From Arenicola marina (lineage: Eukaryota; Annelida; Polychaeta; Arenicolidae), in contig OZ025260.1 of NCBI GenBank assembly GCA_964019135.1, forward strand, positions 21,446,254 through 21,510,253: a stretch of 64,000 nt of DNA, read 5' to 3'. The translations under genes were made by a program, and so were the position numbers. This document shows, in pieces, positions 52,701 to 64,000 of this stretch (position 1 is its first letter; the number at the start of each line of letters is the position of its first letter). Under the pieces are notes generated by a model that was not told where the DNA came from, made no database searches, and was given only the letters and a program-made list of their open reading frames with translations.

Positions 52701-53499
52701 TTCTCTCCCTTCGGCGCTGTCTCGCATGCTATCTGCACCCTCATGCTCGGGAATCCCACCCTATCTTCCAAGTTATGGTGAGGGCCTTCACCTCTTCCCC
52801 GCCCCTCCCCCGGACATCCCTCCACCCTCCTGGACGGTCGGCCCCGGATGAGGGGTGACAGCGCATTAGTCGGGTCCCAGGTACCGACATGCGAGGCGCC
52901 CATCTGACGTCACATCCCGAGCGCCGTCATCCGGGCTCCACGACTTGCCCCCTACTTCCCCGTGTGTCACTTCTCATGTCAGAACAAGCCACAAAACTCG
53001 TGTGTAGTCCCATTTAATGTGTCTTTGTGGCTGCTATGACATGCCATTTGGCTACAGGTCACGGTGCGTGCTGAGTGTTCAGCCCCAAAAAAACCTCTAC
53101 CGTCTCTAACCTATTTTTGTGGCCCCAAGATTTGTTCATTCACGTTGCATGTCTTTTAAATCCAGCGTGCCTATATATCTGACGCGGGGTCTTCATCTAA
53201 GACGTGGTAAGCTATGGTTTTAAGGGTAATGCCACCGTGATGGAAACGCCTGTCCGACATTTACTTCTTGTTACGCTTCTCCCCGGCGATGTCAAACCGT
53301 TTTTTTCCCGCCAATCGTATCCACAGGCTATAGGGGAGGTATGGGGCTTTTTGTACGGTGGGCGCTGTCATGGCGATAGGGGTCTCGCGATCTGTGATGG
53401 CTCGTCTCATCCACCGCCATCACCAGGCAGGGGACGGGAATCCCTCCCCCCCCCCCACACCCTCCACCGCTCACCCTCCACCCGCCACCCACCCGCTCA
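52701..53499. other. Intergenic, no gene recognised
   Basis: Unique sequence between two tandem arrays. Short open frames are continuations of the array frames. Confidence 0.45.
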
Positions 53500-53870
53500 C
53501 ATTACCCCTGGGGTCACCCTCTTCCCATGCGCCCCCTCTCCTATGCTCGGAACGGGGGATCTCACCCCGCCTCCTCATCACCCACCAACCCTCGCCAACT
53601 CCCACCCTCCACCCGCAAACATTACCCCTGGAGTCACCCTCTTCCCATGCACCCCCTCTCCTATGCTCGGAACGGGGGATCTCACCCCGCCTCCTCATCA
53701 CCCACCAACCCTCGCCAACTCCCACCCTCCACCCGCAAACATTACCCCTGGAGTCACCCTCTTCCCATGCACCCCCTCTATTATCCCCGGAGCGGGGGAT
53801 CTCACCCCGCCACCCCCCTCCCCTCCCTCGCCCCGCCACCGCCAACCTTCACCCTCCACCCACCCGCGCA
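53500..53870. repeat. 120-bp tandem repeat, about three copies
   Basis: CTTCCCATGC(A/G)CCCCCTCT occurs at about 53521, 53641 and 53761, exactly 120 bp apart. Each unit includes GAACGGGGGATCTCACCCCG and AACTCCCACCCTCCACCCG. The third copy is diverged in its second half. The unit is a multiple of three, which gives long proline-rich frames on the + strand. Confidence 0.9.
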
Positions 53871-54289
53871 CATTACCCCTCTCGATCGCCTCCCTATCTC
53901 CCCGCCTCGGAGCGACGAGCGACACCCTATGAACCCTGATGTGTAGATAACGGAAGTAACCGGGCCTGAGATCCCGGACTTAACTGTGATCTCATCGCTT
54001 GCCGCCGACCCCCGTAACGACCGTGAACCTCTCGGCCGCCGTAAACCACGCCGCCCATAACCAGCCCACGTCGCTATTAACTAATGGCCGCGCAGTCTTC
54101 TTCGGGAGAACGTTTTTCTGTTGTTGTTTTTTAACGGCGATTACTGGCGTGATCACGTTAGCGAGGGGTTTTCTTGCTATATATGCCACAGGGAACATGA
54201 GCATTCGCCCTTCCGCTGTGTACGTCGAGGCGGGCGGGAGGTAATGGGGGGATGTGTGGGCGATAAAATGTAAAGTAGACCAATGTCGG
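53871..54289. other. Intergenic, no gene recognised
   Basis: Unique sequence. Minus-strand frames that cross here come from the neighbouring arrays. Confidence 0.45.
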
Positions 54290-54470
54290 GAAAGACACCG
54301 GTGTGGGGCAAAGCGCCGGTGTGGGGCAAAGCGCCGGTGTGGGGCAAAGCGCCGGTGTGGGGCAAAGCGCCGGTGTGGGGCAAAGCGCCGGTGTGGGGCA
54401 AAGCGCCGGTGTGGGCCAAAGCGCCGGTGTGGGCCAAAGCGCCGATGTGGAGCAAGACGCTGATGTGGGG
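54290..54470. repeat. 18-bp minisatellite, about ten copies
   Basis: The unit is GTGTGGGGCAAAGCGCCG. The later copies change to GGGCC and GGAGC. GGCGCTTTGCC on the other strand accounts for the APHRRF-type frames. Confidence 0.92.
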
Positions 54471-54667
54471 CAAGAAGAAAGACTACCTGTCCACGTGACT
54501 GACAGCGTGAACTGGATTGGATGGAACGGGGTGGGCGATAATATGGAAGGGATGACCACGTGGCATACAACCATGTCATGTCGCTGCCTTTTGTTTGCAA
54601 TAAGGCGAATATAAGGGGACAGTGATGACGAGAATGAGTTGTTTCTGTGCTTGTTGCTTGTAGCCTT

Positions 54668-55105
54668 GAAACGGTAGTAGATCTGTAAAGTGGATAGTAG
54701 AAACGGTAGTAGATCTGTATAGTGGATAGTAGAAACGGTAGTAGATCTGTATAGTGGATAGTAGAAACGGTAGTAGATATGTAAAGTGGATAGTAGAAAC
54801 GGTAGTAGATCTGTAAAGTGGATAGTAGAAACGGTAGTAGGTTTGTATAGTGGATAGTAGAAACGGTAGTAGATATGTAAAGTGGATAGTAGAAACGGTA
54901 GTAGATATGTAAAGTGGATAGTAGAAACGGTAGTAGATCTGTATAGTGGATAGTAGAAACGGTAGTAGATCTGTATAGTGGATAGTAGAAACGGTAGTAG
55001 ATATGTAAAGTGGATAGTAGAAACGGTAGTAGATCTGTAAAGTGGATAGTAGAAACGGTAGTAGGTTTGTATAGTGGATAGTAGAAACGGTAGTAGATTT
55101 GCATA
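54668..55105. repeat. 32-bp minisatellite, left part
   Basis: About 14 copies of a 32-bp unit with core AAACGGTAGTAGATCTGTAT, followed by AGTGGATAGTAG. Variants are AT(C/A)TGTA(A/T)AG and GGTTTG. The array is split from its right part by a SINE-body fragment. Confidence 0.93.
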
Positions 55106-55120
55106 GTGTATATATAGTAG

Positions 55121-55228
55121 TTGGTTGGTTGGTTATTCAGGGCCTTTTAACCACTTTTGGTAAATATCGCGTCAATGGGAAAAGGGAGGGAGAGTGGAGC
55201 CATGTAACCCCTTATTATTTACGAAGAT
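55121..55228 (+). mobile_element. SINE-body fragment within the 32-bp array
   Basis: It shares TTTTAACCACT, ATATCGCGTCAATGGGA and GGGAGAGTGGAGCCATGT, in the same order, with the body of the tRNA-derived SINE at 10561-10815. The tRNA-like head is missing. It lies between two halves of the same minisatellite. Confidence 0.75.
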
Positions 55229-55239
55229 ATTGTGGACAG

Positions 55240-55495
55240 TAGAAACGGTAGTAGATCTGTATTGTACATAGTGGAAACGGTAGTAGCTCTGTATAGTGGA
55301 TGGTAGAAACGGTAGTAGATTTGTACAGTGCCGTGGATAGTAGAAACGGTAGAGTATTTGTATAGCGGATAGTAGAAACGGCAGTATATCTGTATAGCGA
55401 ATAGTAAAAGCGGTAGTAGATCTGTATAGCCGAAAGTAGAAACGGTAGTAGATCTGTATAGCGAATAGTAGACGCGGTAGTAGATCTGCATAGTA
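55240..55495. repeat. 32-bp minisatellite, right part
   Basis: About eight more diverged copies of the same unit (AAACGGTAGTAGATCTGTAT core with AGCGAATAG variants). They are clearly older or less homogenised than the left part. Confidence 0.9.
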
Positions 55496-58400
55496 AGATG
55501 CGGCATGGAAGGTTGGATATATGCTGTAGCGTCTTATTTTATTGTATTGACGCTGCATCCCCCCTGCTTGAACCTTCCCGCCCACTGTATGTAAAGTGTA
55601 TGTGGCTCCCCCTACACGGTGAGTGATCCGGGCATCGCGCGCCCTCTCTATCGGGTCATGTCGTTCTGCTCATAATCGACAGGAAAACAGCGAAAACACT
55701 GGTATCAAGCCGATGAAGCCAGGACCCTTGACCTATAGCCGTGTGGACGCCCCCAAGCGGTGGCTGCTTACACTACATACTGCCTTAGAGAGGAAGAGGG
55801 GGGTGGTCACGGGTGAGGGGGGCGGGGGGCGTGGGGTCAGGGGTGTTGGGGGGGAGGCGGGGGCGAGGAATGCATGGTCGGAGGAAGTGTAGGTGCGAGA
55901 CGGATAATGCACTTCTAACTGAGAGTCAGGCAGCACCAGGCAAGGTTGGGTTTTTTTTCTCATTTTTCACCCAGGCACGTAAGGTAAGTTGTCGCCAATA
56001 TATTGCCTGCAGCCATCGGGTTAGAAAGTGCTCTCTCCCAGAGCCGTGAATTCCATCAGATCCCGGTGCTTCGTCGCCTGAGCCATCCCGCTGGAGTCAG
56101 CATCCGGACTGGTGGGTGACTCTCGTGGCGCTGACGGTCGGGGGTTTGAACCCCCGATTTCGAATCAAAGATGCATGCGCTATTAAATTCGAGGTCGTTT
56201 GGGAAGAAGCGCTTTTAAAGTCGAGATCCGTTGAAAAGGTGCAATGTATAGGTAGAAAACGTTTGGATGAAAAGTGTTCTCACGTTCCGACACCCCACTC
56301 CCCCTCCCCCTATTTTACTTTACCCTGGACATCTTCTGAGAACATTAATCAGCGTAAGGAGCAAATTGTTATCCCAATTGTTCGTTAAGAAATTATGCCA
56401 GGTTTAAAAAAAAATAAACATAATTATTGGGAGATATCGGGGGCATATATGTTTATGAGGTGTAAACATCGTGCACTTTAAATTTACGCTAATAACCTGG
56501 CCTTGGAGATCTGATTTTGTAGAAATAATCGACAAATCCGTTAGCCGAGTGGAGAACCATCTATGCATGCACCGGCTTTTCTGTAGTGGGTTATTGCTAA
56601 ATGTAATAACCTCTTACAACAGCAAATGTTAGCAATATTCGTGATGGCAAAACCGTGGCAGGCTCGCTACATCCTCCACTTCTCCCATCCCAACCACACC
56701 ATCTCCCTTCCTGGAAGTATTATACATCTTTACATGTATAATAGACGCTAGATGATTCCCCGATGCTTGAAACTCGTTTACCAATAGACCGATCCAGGCT
56801 GTCAATCATTCACTGGCGTCGCTGCTGCTTTTATCCAATCATGTGGTGCAAAAGGGTCACCCACGTGCTTTAGGTCCGACAAACAAGTCGGACAGACAAA
56901 GCAGCATGTCACTTTGTTGTCAGTTTCAGAGATGAGTACTCTCACTTGTACCTACCATCAGCTATGATACGTCAATTTCATACTCACGACTAAAGAAAAA
57001 GGACTCAAGCGTGAACGGGGCTTAGTGTCGGAGCCTGGATCGGTCTATTACCGACCCCTGACCCCCACCCCAAATTATTGTGTCTATTTCAATGTACCGA
57101 AGCGACAAGAAGCGTACTCCCTCCACCCATCAGCACCCATGTTTTTTTTTACTATCCTTGGAAGATACCCAACAACTTGCTGTGGAATGGCAGATAAAAT
57201 CTGCAGTTCCAGGAGTCAAGTTGGTGCAACACCTTGCGTTTTGCAAAGCTAGTTTTCCATGTTGGATCATTAATACAAGGGTCTGACAGATTCCCGGTAT
57301 GTTATCTGTATGATGTGTAGCCCGAGGGTCGGACCAAGCCTTCCCTTCGGTACATTACCTCAGTCTGCCCGCATGCTCAGGGACATGCGTCTTGGTGGTT
57401 TGATTTCTGTTAGGACCGTATCTGCCACAAAATATATTGTTGGCTTGGGCATGCTGATAGATTATTGGTAGATGTTCAGCGATGGATTCTATTGAGACAG
57501 CCCGATTATACGTGTTAACATGGCTCCAACAAAAAACGCGAACGCGATGTCGAGGTAATGTCCTATCCGGATACATACCTCTAATACAATATAGCTTATG
57601 TGAATTTATGCAGGAACTATTGAGCGAATACCATTATACAATTTATCTTACTTTAGTGTACGTCTTAGCATTTTATGTTGGTATATCTATGATCTGCCTT
57701 CAAGATACAACCATGTCACGAGAGTCTGGGAGGGGGGTCCACAATTTTTTGAAATTCTCAGTTTTCGAATGTCAATTTTACACGACGTTCTCTGTCGCTT
57801 TTTGGCTGAGTTCAGTGTCAAGTATGCTCCACGCCATCACCGCACTGAGCCACCTGGCTAGCTCTTAACTCTTCCTTTTGATACATCACAAGTTGTACGG
57901 CAAGATGGAAAATCCATACTTACCTAACACTGACATGCCGGCATAACAGTATGGTCAGTACATTTTACAAATTCCCTTGCCATGTCGTCGCATAATATTT
58001 AAGTGCCATATGAGCACATGCCATGAAGTAATGTTGGTACTGCCTCACCACGGATACTCCACCATTGCCCACTTTACTTTGTACCGATCACTCACGCCTC
58101 GCGAGGCATTGGTCCCCCATCCCCCCTCCCCAGCCCCTCCCATGTCCGCCCCCCCCCGCTCCTCGTAGTGCCTCAGGGGCGGGGACTGAGAAGGTGGGCC
58201 TGGCCTTGACGATACTCGGCATACGTTCCGCGGCTTGCTCTTGGGCCCAGATTACCGCTGTTCTCCGAGGCAGAGAGATTGCTGGATTAATCACGCACTG
58301 GTAACGGGGGCAGCACGGCGTACGTATACGGCCAAACACTCTTCACGTCCGGCTAAATCCTTCCTGTTTACCAATGAGGGATTCTTCTTTGGGGAGGCTA

Positions 58401-58887
58401 TCAGACAGAGACACCTTCCTGTTAGCTTGCTTCAGTCAATGTTGCCACCCCCCCCCCCCCCTTCCTCACACTCCCAACCCACACCTTTAGTGTTGCCCCC
58501 TGCCCACCCACATCCCACACCCCCAATCCCCACCCCCACCTTTAATGTTGCCCCCCTGCCCGACGCCCCTAACCCCCACCTTTAATGTTGCCCTCCTCTC
58601 CCTGCTCCACACCCCCAGCCCCCGCCTATAATGTTGCCTCCCCGCCTTCCCTACACCCCGAAGCCCCTTTAATTTCCTGTTGTTATTTACCGCTACGTCG
58701 TTGTCCCCCACCCTCGCCACCCTCGCCACCCTCGCCGCCCCTCGCCACCGTTGTAGTCGGACAATGCCGTACCCATTATTTTGATTACCTCCTGGGTTGA
58801 TCCTCTCGCCCAGGGCGCTCGGTGACCGAAAAATCCCGAGTAATCCCGGATGTTCCCAGAGATTTCCCTTTCCGGCAGTAGGGACAC
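55496..58887. other. Intergenic, no gene recognised
   Basis: Contains a G-rich stretch (55.80-55.87 kb) and a C-rich tandem-like block with CACCTTTAATGTTGCCC, a motif repeated about five times at 58.44-58.66 kb. A non-repetitive 128-codon + strand frame (57482-57868) has hydrophobic segments but no family signature. It is not called. Confidence 0.4.
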
Positions 58888-58914
58888 CTCTCTCTCTCTC
58901 TCTCTCTCTCTCTG
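58888..58914. repeat. (TC)n microsatellite
   Basis: An uninterrupted TCTCTC run of about 26 bases. Confidence 0.9.
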
Positions 58915-59153
58915 CATGATGGGCAGTGTCATGCCCGGCGGGCTCGGAACGTCAGGCATGAAGGAAATAGATGGAGTGTTGGAGTGGAGACGGCGAGGAG
59001 TAGGAGTGGGAGTGACGGGGGGAGTCATTTTCCAGGTAGGGGTGAATGTAGATCAATTGTGAGGTCATTGCTGAAGCCCTTTGGTCAGCCATGATGCACT
59101 GCGCAAACACAAGCCGCGTATGTCGTGCAATGTAGGGCCCCTGAGGGGGGGTA

Positions 59154-59345
59154 GCCATGTCGCATGGCGATTTTAAGAAAAAGGTCCATGTCGCGTGTCG
59201 ATTTTAAGAAAAGGTCCATGTCGCGTGTCGATTTTAGGAAAAGGTCCATGTCGCGTGTCGATTTAAAGAAAAGTTCCATGTCGCGTGTCGCTAAGTCTTT
59301 CGTCGCATGTCGATTCTAAGACAACCCCAATGTCGCGTTGTCGAT
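59154..59345. repeat. 30-bp tandem repeat, about six copies
   Basis: The unit contains GGTCCATGTCGCGTGTCGAT followed by TTTAAGAAA. Spacing is 30 bp in the best copies, and the last two are degenerate. Minus-strand frames (DMDLFLKSTR) are repeat artefacts. Confidence 0.88.
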
Positions 59346-60510
59346 TTTAAACATCGCCGTGTCGCCGTGTCGAAAAAGCCCCTCTGGGGCCCTCAATGTC
59401 AGTGCGACGCATATTGTGATGAAACGCGTATGGTTTGAGTTTAAAATAAACCAATGCCATGAGGTCATGTCACGCTCCAAACCATTTGGGTCATGGCTGA
59501 GAGGGCTTAGGCAACCAAATGTCGATCCAATGCACAGACTGTCGTTGTTATACTAATGCGTAATAAAATTTAGTCTTATTTAGGATATCCGATGCCCCGG
59601 GCAAATTTTAGGCACGATTTTCTACCTATTAGCTTCATTGCTGCAATAAATTGCTGCTTCATATTTTATGCAACAGGAGATTCGAAAGGGGAGCCTACCT
59701 GCGTGAGACGTATCTAAGATCATCACATCCTTCTACCTTCCATCTTATTTCTGTTATTTAAACTTAGTTCATAAATAAACAACGTGTAGCCACAGGGAAA
59801 CAAATACAAAGTACAACGGCAAATAGGATCTGTAAAAACCGTGTTTTCCAGGAATCCACATTACCACTGTTCTCGCCTTATTATTGAAGAGAACATGTAT
59901 ACCTCAGAGACGGCAAAGACACGAACGGCATTGTGACAGCATGTGACTATACCTGAGCCACTCTCTGGCGGTAGGTCTGCATTGTTGGTGGTTCAGACCC
60001 ATTAGTCCATTGCCCATCAGGGTAATTCACCTTTACAATTGCAATCCGTCTCAAACCTAGCCGCTTTTTGTCGCCGCTTCCTGATTATATGCCGCTGGTA
60101 CTTTGATGGACTCGTCTTTGACGGAGGGAGGCCTGTGTCATCTCATGTCCCTCAAATCAGCGGCTTTCCCGTGAAGCCTTTGTTTGTGTCCGGGCTTCCT
60201 GCCCATGCAGTGCTGCCTCTAACGGACACGCCACCCCATACTGTTCCATTGTGGGTGTGGGTGGTCGGGCGGGTTTGCCGGACACGCCGCCCCATCCTGC
60301 CCCATGGTGGCTGTGGGTGGACGGGTGTGTTTCCAGTGAGTCTGCCATACAAACATACTTACATACAGAGAGTTCCACATGAAGAGACTCCATTATGTGT
60401 TAACAGTGATGACTGACGGATGGCCTCCATTGACCCCCTCTCAGCTCACTTCTGAGAACGTGACATGAAGGTTGTGAAGAGCCAGGTGGTGCTAAGCGAA
60501 TGACCGCTCC
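59346..60510. other. Intergenic, with one local duplication
   Basis: 60221-60330 holds two copies of a ~57-bp segment starting CGGACACGCC(A/G)CCCCAT. Otherwise it is unique DNA with no recognised gene. Confidence 0.45.
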
Positions 60511-60564
60511 GTGACGTCAGGCGATAGTGTGACGTCAGGCGATAGTGTGACGTCAGGTGATAAG
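60511..60564. promoter_or_regulatory. Triplicated TGACGTCA (CRE-type) sites
   Basis: GTGACGTCAGGCGATA repeats three times with 18-bp spacing. Each unit contains the palindromic TGACGTCA bound by CREB/ATF factors in animals. Whether this is an enhancer or only an 18-bp tandem repeat cannot be decided from sequence. Confidence 0.4.
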
Positions 60565-62339
60565 GTGCACCATCTTGAACAGGCTACTGGAATACTTTGA
60601 AATTATATTAATCTACTGTCTTCATTAAACGACCGCTTTCATTGTTAACAATATTGAAATAGACAATTTTTGAGGACGCAATATTGTTCATGAATATAAG
60701 ATACGCATGCACACATCCCTTGTGAGGAGGGGGGGGGGGATTTCACTAAGATTATGTATTCCCGAAAAGAAAAACCTTAATTTTCTCGTAAATATCTTTG
60801 CAAACATTTTATACTAATAATATTGGCCGAAAAAAATAAACGTGTTCTTGTAATACATTCACGAAGATGGTTGTACCCTGATAATTATTGTATAACCCTT
60901 GACTCGGTTGCTTACCAGTCGTAGTTAGCGTGTACATGGGGTGGGGATACCCCTCTGAATTGGGAATCTCAAAACAATCACCAAGACAATGAGTGCTCAA
61001 GACCGGACGCGGAAACAAACCTTGAAGATAATATCGCGTATATCGAGGAATTCACAGACTGCTATATCGGATGGCGATAACTAAAGGGTCTGCGCGTTGA
61101 ACCAGAAATGGTACGGATAACGATCCCCAAAAATTGCCAACAGCAAATGGCGAATCTGCAAGAATTCCTGGATGCCAATCGCGGTGCTCGGAAAAGGTAT
61201 CCCCTCCCCTCTGTAAAAGGTAAAAACTTTTGAAGCAAATATTTAATATAATATTTAGACATAATTTATACTACCTTCGCTTAAGACATTAATGAGACAC
61301 ATATAAAGCTGAATTTCGCCAATCTGAAGGGTTGTGTGCCTTACCTATAAACCCGGACCGTTGCCACTCCGTATAATACAATGTACTTGCCGCCGGACTA
61401 GTCCAGCAGGTTGATATCACCTCGTTTGCTAGGCGGCAATATCTCAAGACACATTCCAGACTCCTTCCATTCAGACTTGGCCACTCTTCGCTTTAATGAC
61501 AATCGTCTCGGAACTTATCGGTTTGATTGTCTCACTGAAGGAGGTGTGAACATGTGACATTTCGGTAATTAGGCGCTTAACCTTTTCCACATAGTCTGGG
61601 TCGCTGCCGAATAGCCCCGGCTGTACCTCATAACGTGAAGGGTATAGGACCAGACATACTGGCCTGGCAGAGAGACGGTATATACCTGGTGGGGGCTCCG
61701 ACTGGGCGTTTGTATAAGCAGCTATAGTACACGTTGGTATGGTTTATTCGGTTTTGGCCGACCTGCCAATCCGGTGTCATAAGTCATGATCCGGAATGCA
61801 CATCCGGAGCCAGAGATGTTGGACGGAAATGATAGCTCTGAGGGGGGATTATGGACGTTCGAAAGGTCGCGTTAGTGCATTCATCTTTGTCACAGCACAA
61901 GTGTATCTCTTCCCTGGCCAGGCAATTGCTTCACGCGATCAAGTCAAGTATATATGATGCAGTTTAAAGCAGATTTTTTCGATTTTAGAATCGAGACTAA
62001 AAGTATCTCAAAATGATGCATATGTTTTATATCTCGTTGAGTGAGTAAAACAACAATTTCAACATATAATACTATTTTATCGCGCGCGGACGTCCTAACG
62101 AGTCGCCGGCGACATCACACAGAATACCACAGGCTTTCAATATTTAAATTCAAGACCGAATGTATTTTTTTTGATATGGAGAAGAGGTTGTTAATTCAAA
62201 AATTACAGAACATATTACTTTAACTGCTGACAACTTGTGAATTATTTCCAGGCAAACACAGTATGTGTAACCAACACATTATAAATGCAACTGCAAATGT
62301 TTATCATCAACCCCCAAGAGAAGGATCAAAAGGAGGGGT
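60565..62339. other. Intergenic, no gene recognised
   Basis: Mostly unique AT-rich sequence with no domain-bearing open frame. Confidence 0.45.
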
Positions 62340-62475
62340 GGGCTCACTCACTCAATTTACTCACTCAGTTTACTCACTCAGTTTACTCGCTCAGTTTACT
62401 CACTCGGTTTACTCACTCCGTTTACTCACTCAGTTTACTCAGTTTACTCACTCAGTTTACTCACTCAGTTGACTC
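62340..62475. repeat. 13-bp minisatellite TTTACTCACTCAG
   Basis: About ten copies of TTTACTCACTCAG with single changes (CGCTCAG, CTCGG, CTCCG) and one shortened unit. Confidence 0.92.
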
Positions 62476-62641
62476 GTTCAGGTTCCTCTCTGTTCACTAA
62501 ACTCAGGTTAACAAATATCACACGAGATCATAAGCAATCTTTATATTCAATTGTTGATACTTCTTTCTTGACTCAAAAGGCCTTGTCTCCGCTGTTTGTT
62601 TGTCATGGCTACCTTGAAAACAGGGAGGCGCGCTTCTATGG

Positions 62642-62720
62642 ACCGGAAGTGACGTCACATGCCGACCACGTGGTCTGGCTGTGGTCACATGCCTACCACT
62701 TGGACCGGAAGTGACGTCAC
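62642..62720 (+). promoter_or_regulatory. Duplicated ETS-CRE composite motif
   Basis: ACCGGAAGTGACGTCAC occurs at 62642-62658 and again at 62704-62720 within a 62-bp duplication. It joins an ETS site (CCGGAAGT) and a full CRE (TGACGTCA), a composite known from animal promoters. A CCACGTGG E-box-like palindrome lies between them. No downstream exon was identified, so promoter function is inference. Confidence 0.45.
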
Positions 62721-64000
62721 ATGCCGACCACATGGCCTGGTTGTTGTCCTCTCCATCCAATCCCCTTCCACTCACCAACTGCCCAATTCAGCCAATTAAA
62801 TAGGTGTTACAGTATTATAGCCATAATATATATGTTTATTACGCCCTCGATGTGTGTAAGCCCTAGCATCCTACCTCCCGCCCCCCTCCACCCCTCCCCC
62901 CCTTCCCGCCCACATTCTCCCAATCTCCCAATGATAGCTTGCGAGGCGGTCGCCGTGATGTATACAGCGGGGTTGATAAGACCGTCGGCTTTACCGATGA
63001 GACCCAACCGCTCTCCCGACCATCTCGTGTCCAGGGCCAATCACCCCCAGAATGAACCGTCAGCCACCCTCGCGTGATTCTAGGGGTCTCCAGGGGTGAG
63101 GAAGCAAAGGACGCGGGAGAGGCGGGGGTGGAGGTGAGGGGGGGGGGGGGGCGGGGCGCAAAGTGACGAGTCCATTGTTTTACGCCGATCGTGGCCCTAT
63201 CTGTTTTCTTTTACTGCTCTCCACGCCACCGACATCAGCCACTCCATCCGACCACTCCCTCACCCCCGCTCCCCATTAACCCCCCCTCCCCCCCGCCCCC
63301 TCCACCCTGCCCCTCTACCCTCACTACATCCGGGTCCCGCTCCCAATAATTCCGTGGTTAGCTACTTGGGATAATAACCGATCAAGGAGCGAGAGGGATG
63401 GGCCGCAGGGGTGGGCGGGGGGGGGCACGGGCGAGGGGGGTGGGCGTAAAGGGGCGGGCGAGAGCGGCGGGCGAGGGGGGTGGGCGCAAGGGGCGGGTGA
63501 AGGGGTCACGGGGAGGGGGCCACGGGCGAGAGGGGCGGGCGGAAGCGGCGGGCGAGACGGGTGGGCGGGTAGGGCGGCTGAGAGGTGACTCAGATGATAG
63601 AGTTATGACCTTGTCGGCAGCCTGATTATCTGCAGCCCCCGACCCCAGCAACAGAAAGCCAGCTGAGGGGGGGGGGGCGGGGTGTGGGCGGGGGTCGAAT
63701 GACGGAAGAGAGAGACCCGAGAGCGGCTGCGGAGGGCTGCGGACGGATGGGGAGGGCTGGGGAGGGCGCATATGATGCAATGACTTTCCAACCCATCTCA
63801 TCACCCCCCCACCCCCCGTCCCCTCATCCGCAACTACCCGCCTTCTTCCCCTTCCGGCCTCCAGCCCCCCACCCCCTACTCCACCCCCCGGCCTTCTTCC
63901 TTCGTCCTCAAGGATCTGACTCTCATATCGCCGTGGCTGGAGGAGGGGGGGGGGGGTAAGTGGGGGGTGGGGGGGGGGGTGGAAGAACCAAAGCAATCTG
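62721..64000. other. Intergenic, C- and G-rich
   Basis: 62.87-62.92, 63.24-63.33 and 63.78-63.88 kb are C-rich. 63.38-63.58 kb is an irregular G-rich tandem with GGGCGGGCGAG cores. The window ends in poly-G. Long overlapping open frames on both strands are compositional artefacts. Confidence 0.45.

Noticed and set aside
49771..52858. Four frames over 920 codons in the 39-bp array as genes
   Set aside because: The unit is a multiple of three and stop-free in several frames. Only the synonymous bias of one frame was kept as a finding, not as a gene call.
56110..56165. tRNA-like segment with GGGGGTTTGAACCCCC
   Set aside because: The box B-like part is a simple palindrome. No acceptor stem or box A at the right distance was found, so it is not called a tRNA.
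57482..57868. 128-codon ORF with hydrophobic segments
   Set aside because: No family signature and no supporting context. Length is within chance for this composition.

Overview
This is animal genomic DNA. The window has spliced genes with GT-AG introns, TTAGGG/CCCTAA-type telomeric repeats, an LTR retrotransposon primed by a tRNA-Leu-type 3' end, tRNA-derived SINEs, many small TIR elements and a very heavy load of minisatellites. There are no operons or bacterial-style genes. EGF-plus-chymotrypsin-fold architecture, GC-rich exons, poly-G/poly-C runs and minisatellite density would fit an invertebrate deuterostome such as amphioxus. That is an inference; other marine invertebrates are not excluded.

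Layout: (a) 1-7.1 kb holds the 3' part of one secreted-protease gene on the + strand. Two 114-nt EGF exons, a 27-nt linker microexon and four exons of a chymotrypsin-fold (S1) domain join in one consistent reading frame and end at a TGA at 7101-7103. Upstream exons lie outside the window. The intron after the PWQ exon is filled by about 28 copies of a 32-bp repeat that copies the exon end and 5' splice site. (b) 7.1-11.3 kb is intergenic with MITE-like G-rich elements and a tRNA-derived SINE. (c) 11.3-21.8 kb is almost pure satellite: a 22-bp array, a 6-kb G-tract array of about 56-bp units with an ~843-bp higher-order repeat, a 200-N gap, an 18-bp array, then degenerate telomeric repeats. (d) 22.2-26.5 kb is a 4,258-bp LTR retrotransposon on the minus strand. 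It has 262-bp LTRs, a tRNA-Leu-type primer site, a polypurine tract and a 4-bp target duplication. It carries one intact Gag with an unusual N-terminal helix-hairpin-helix domain, no pol, and a canonical -1 frameshift heptamer leading into a 33-residue-repeat tail. (e) 26.9-64 kb has no gene I can support. It contains minisatellites (units of 25, 26, 16/23, 45, 46, 25, 39, 120, 18, 32, 30 and 13 bp), SINE-like fragments, a 1-kb element with perfect 20-bp TIRs, fold-back elements and CpG-rich or polypyrimidine stretches.

Roughly a third of the window is tandem repeat. Most long open frames are by-products of stop-free repeat units. The only coding features I support are the seven protease-gene exons and the retroelement gag with its frameshift tail. 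The observations most worth following are the splice-donor minisatellite, the pol-less HhH-Gag element with its frameshift site, the protease's altered S1 pocket, activation site and lost disulfide, and the one 39-bp array whose unit variation is biased toward synonymous changes in a single frame.
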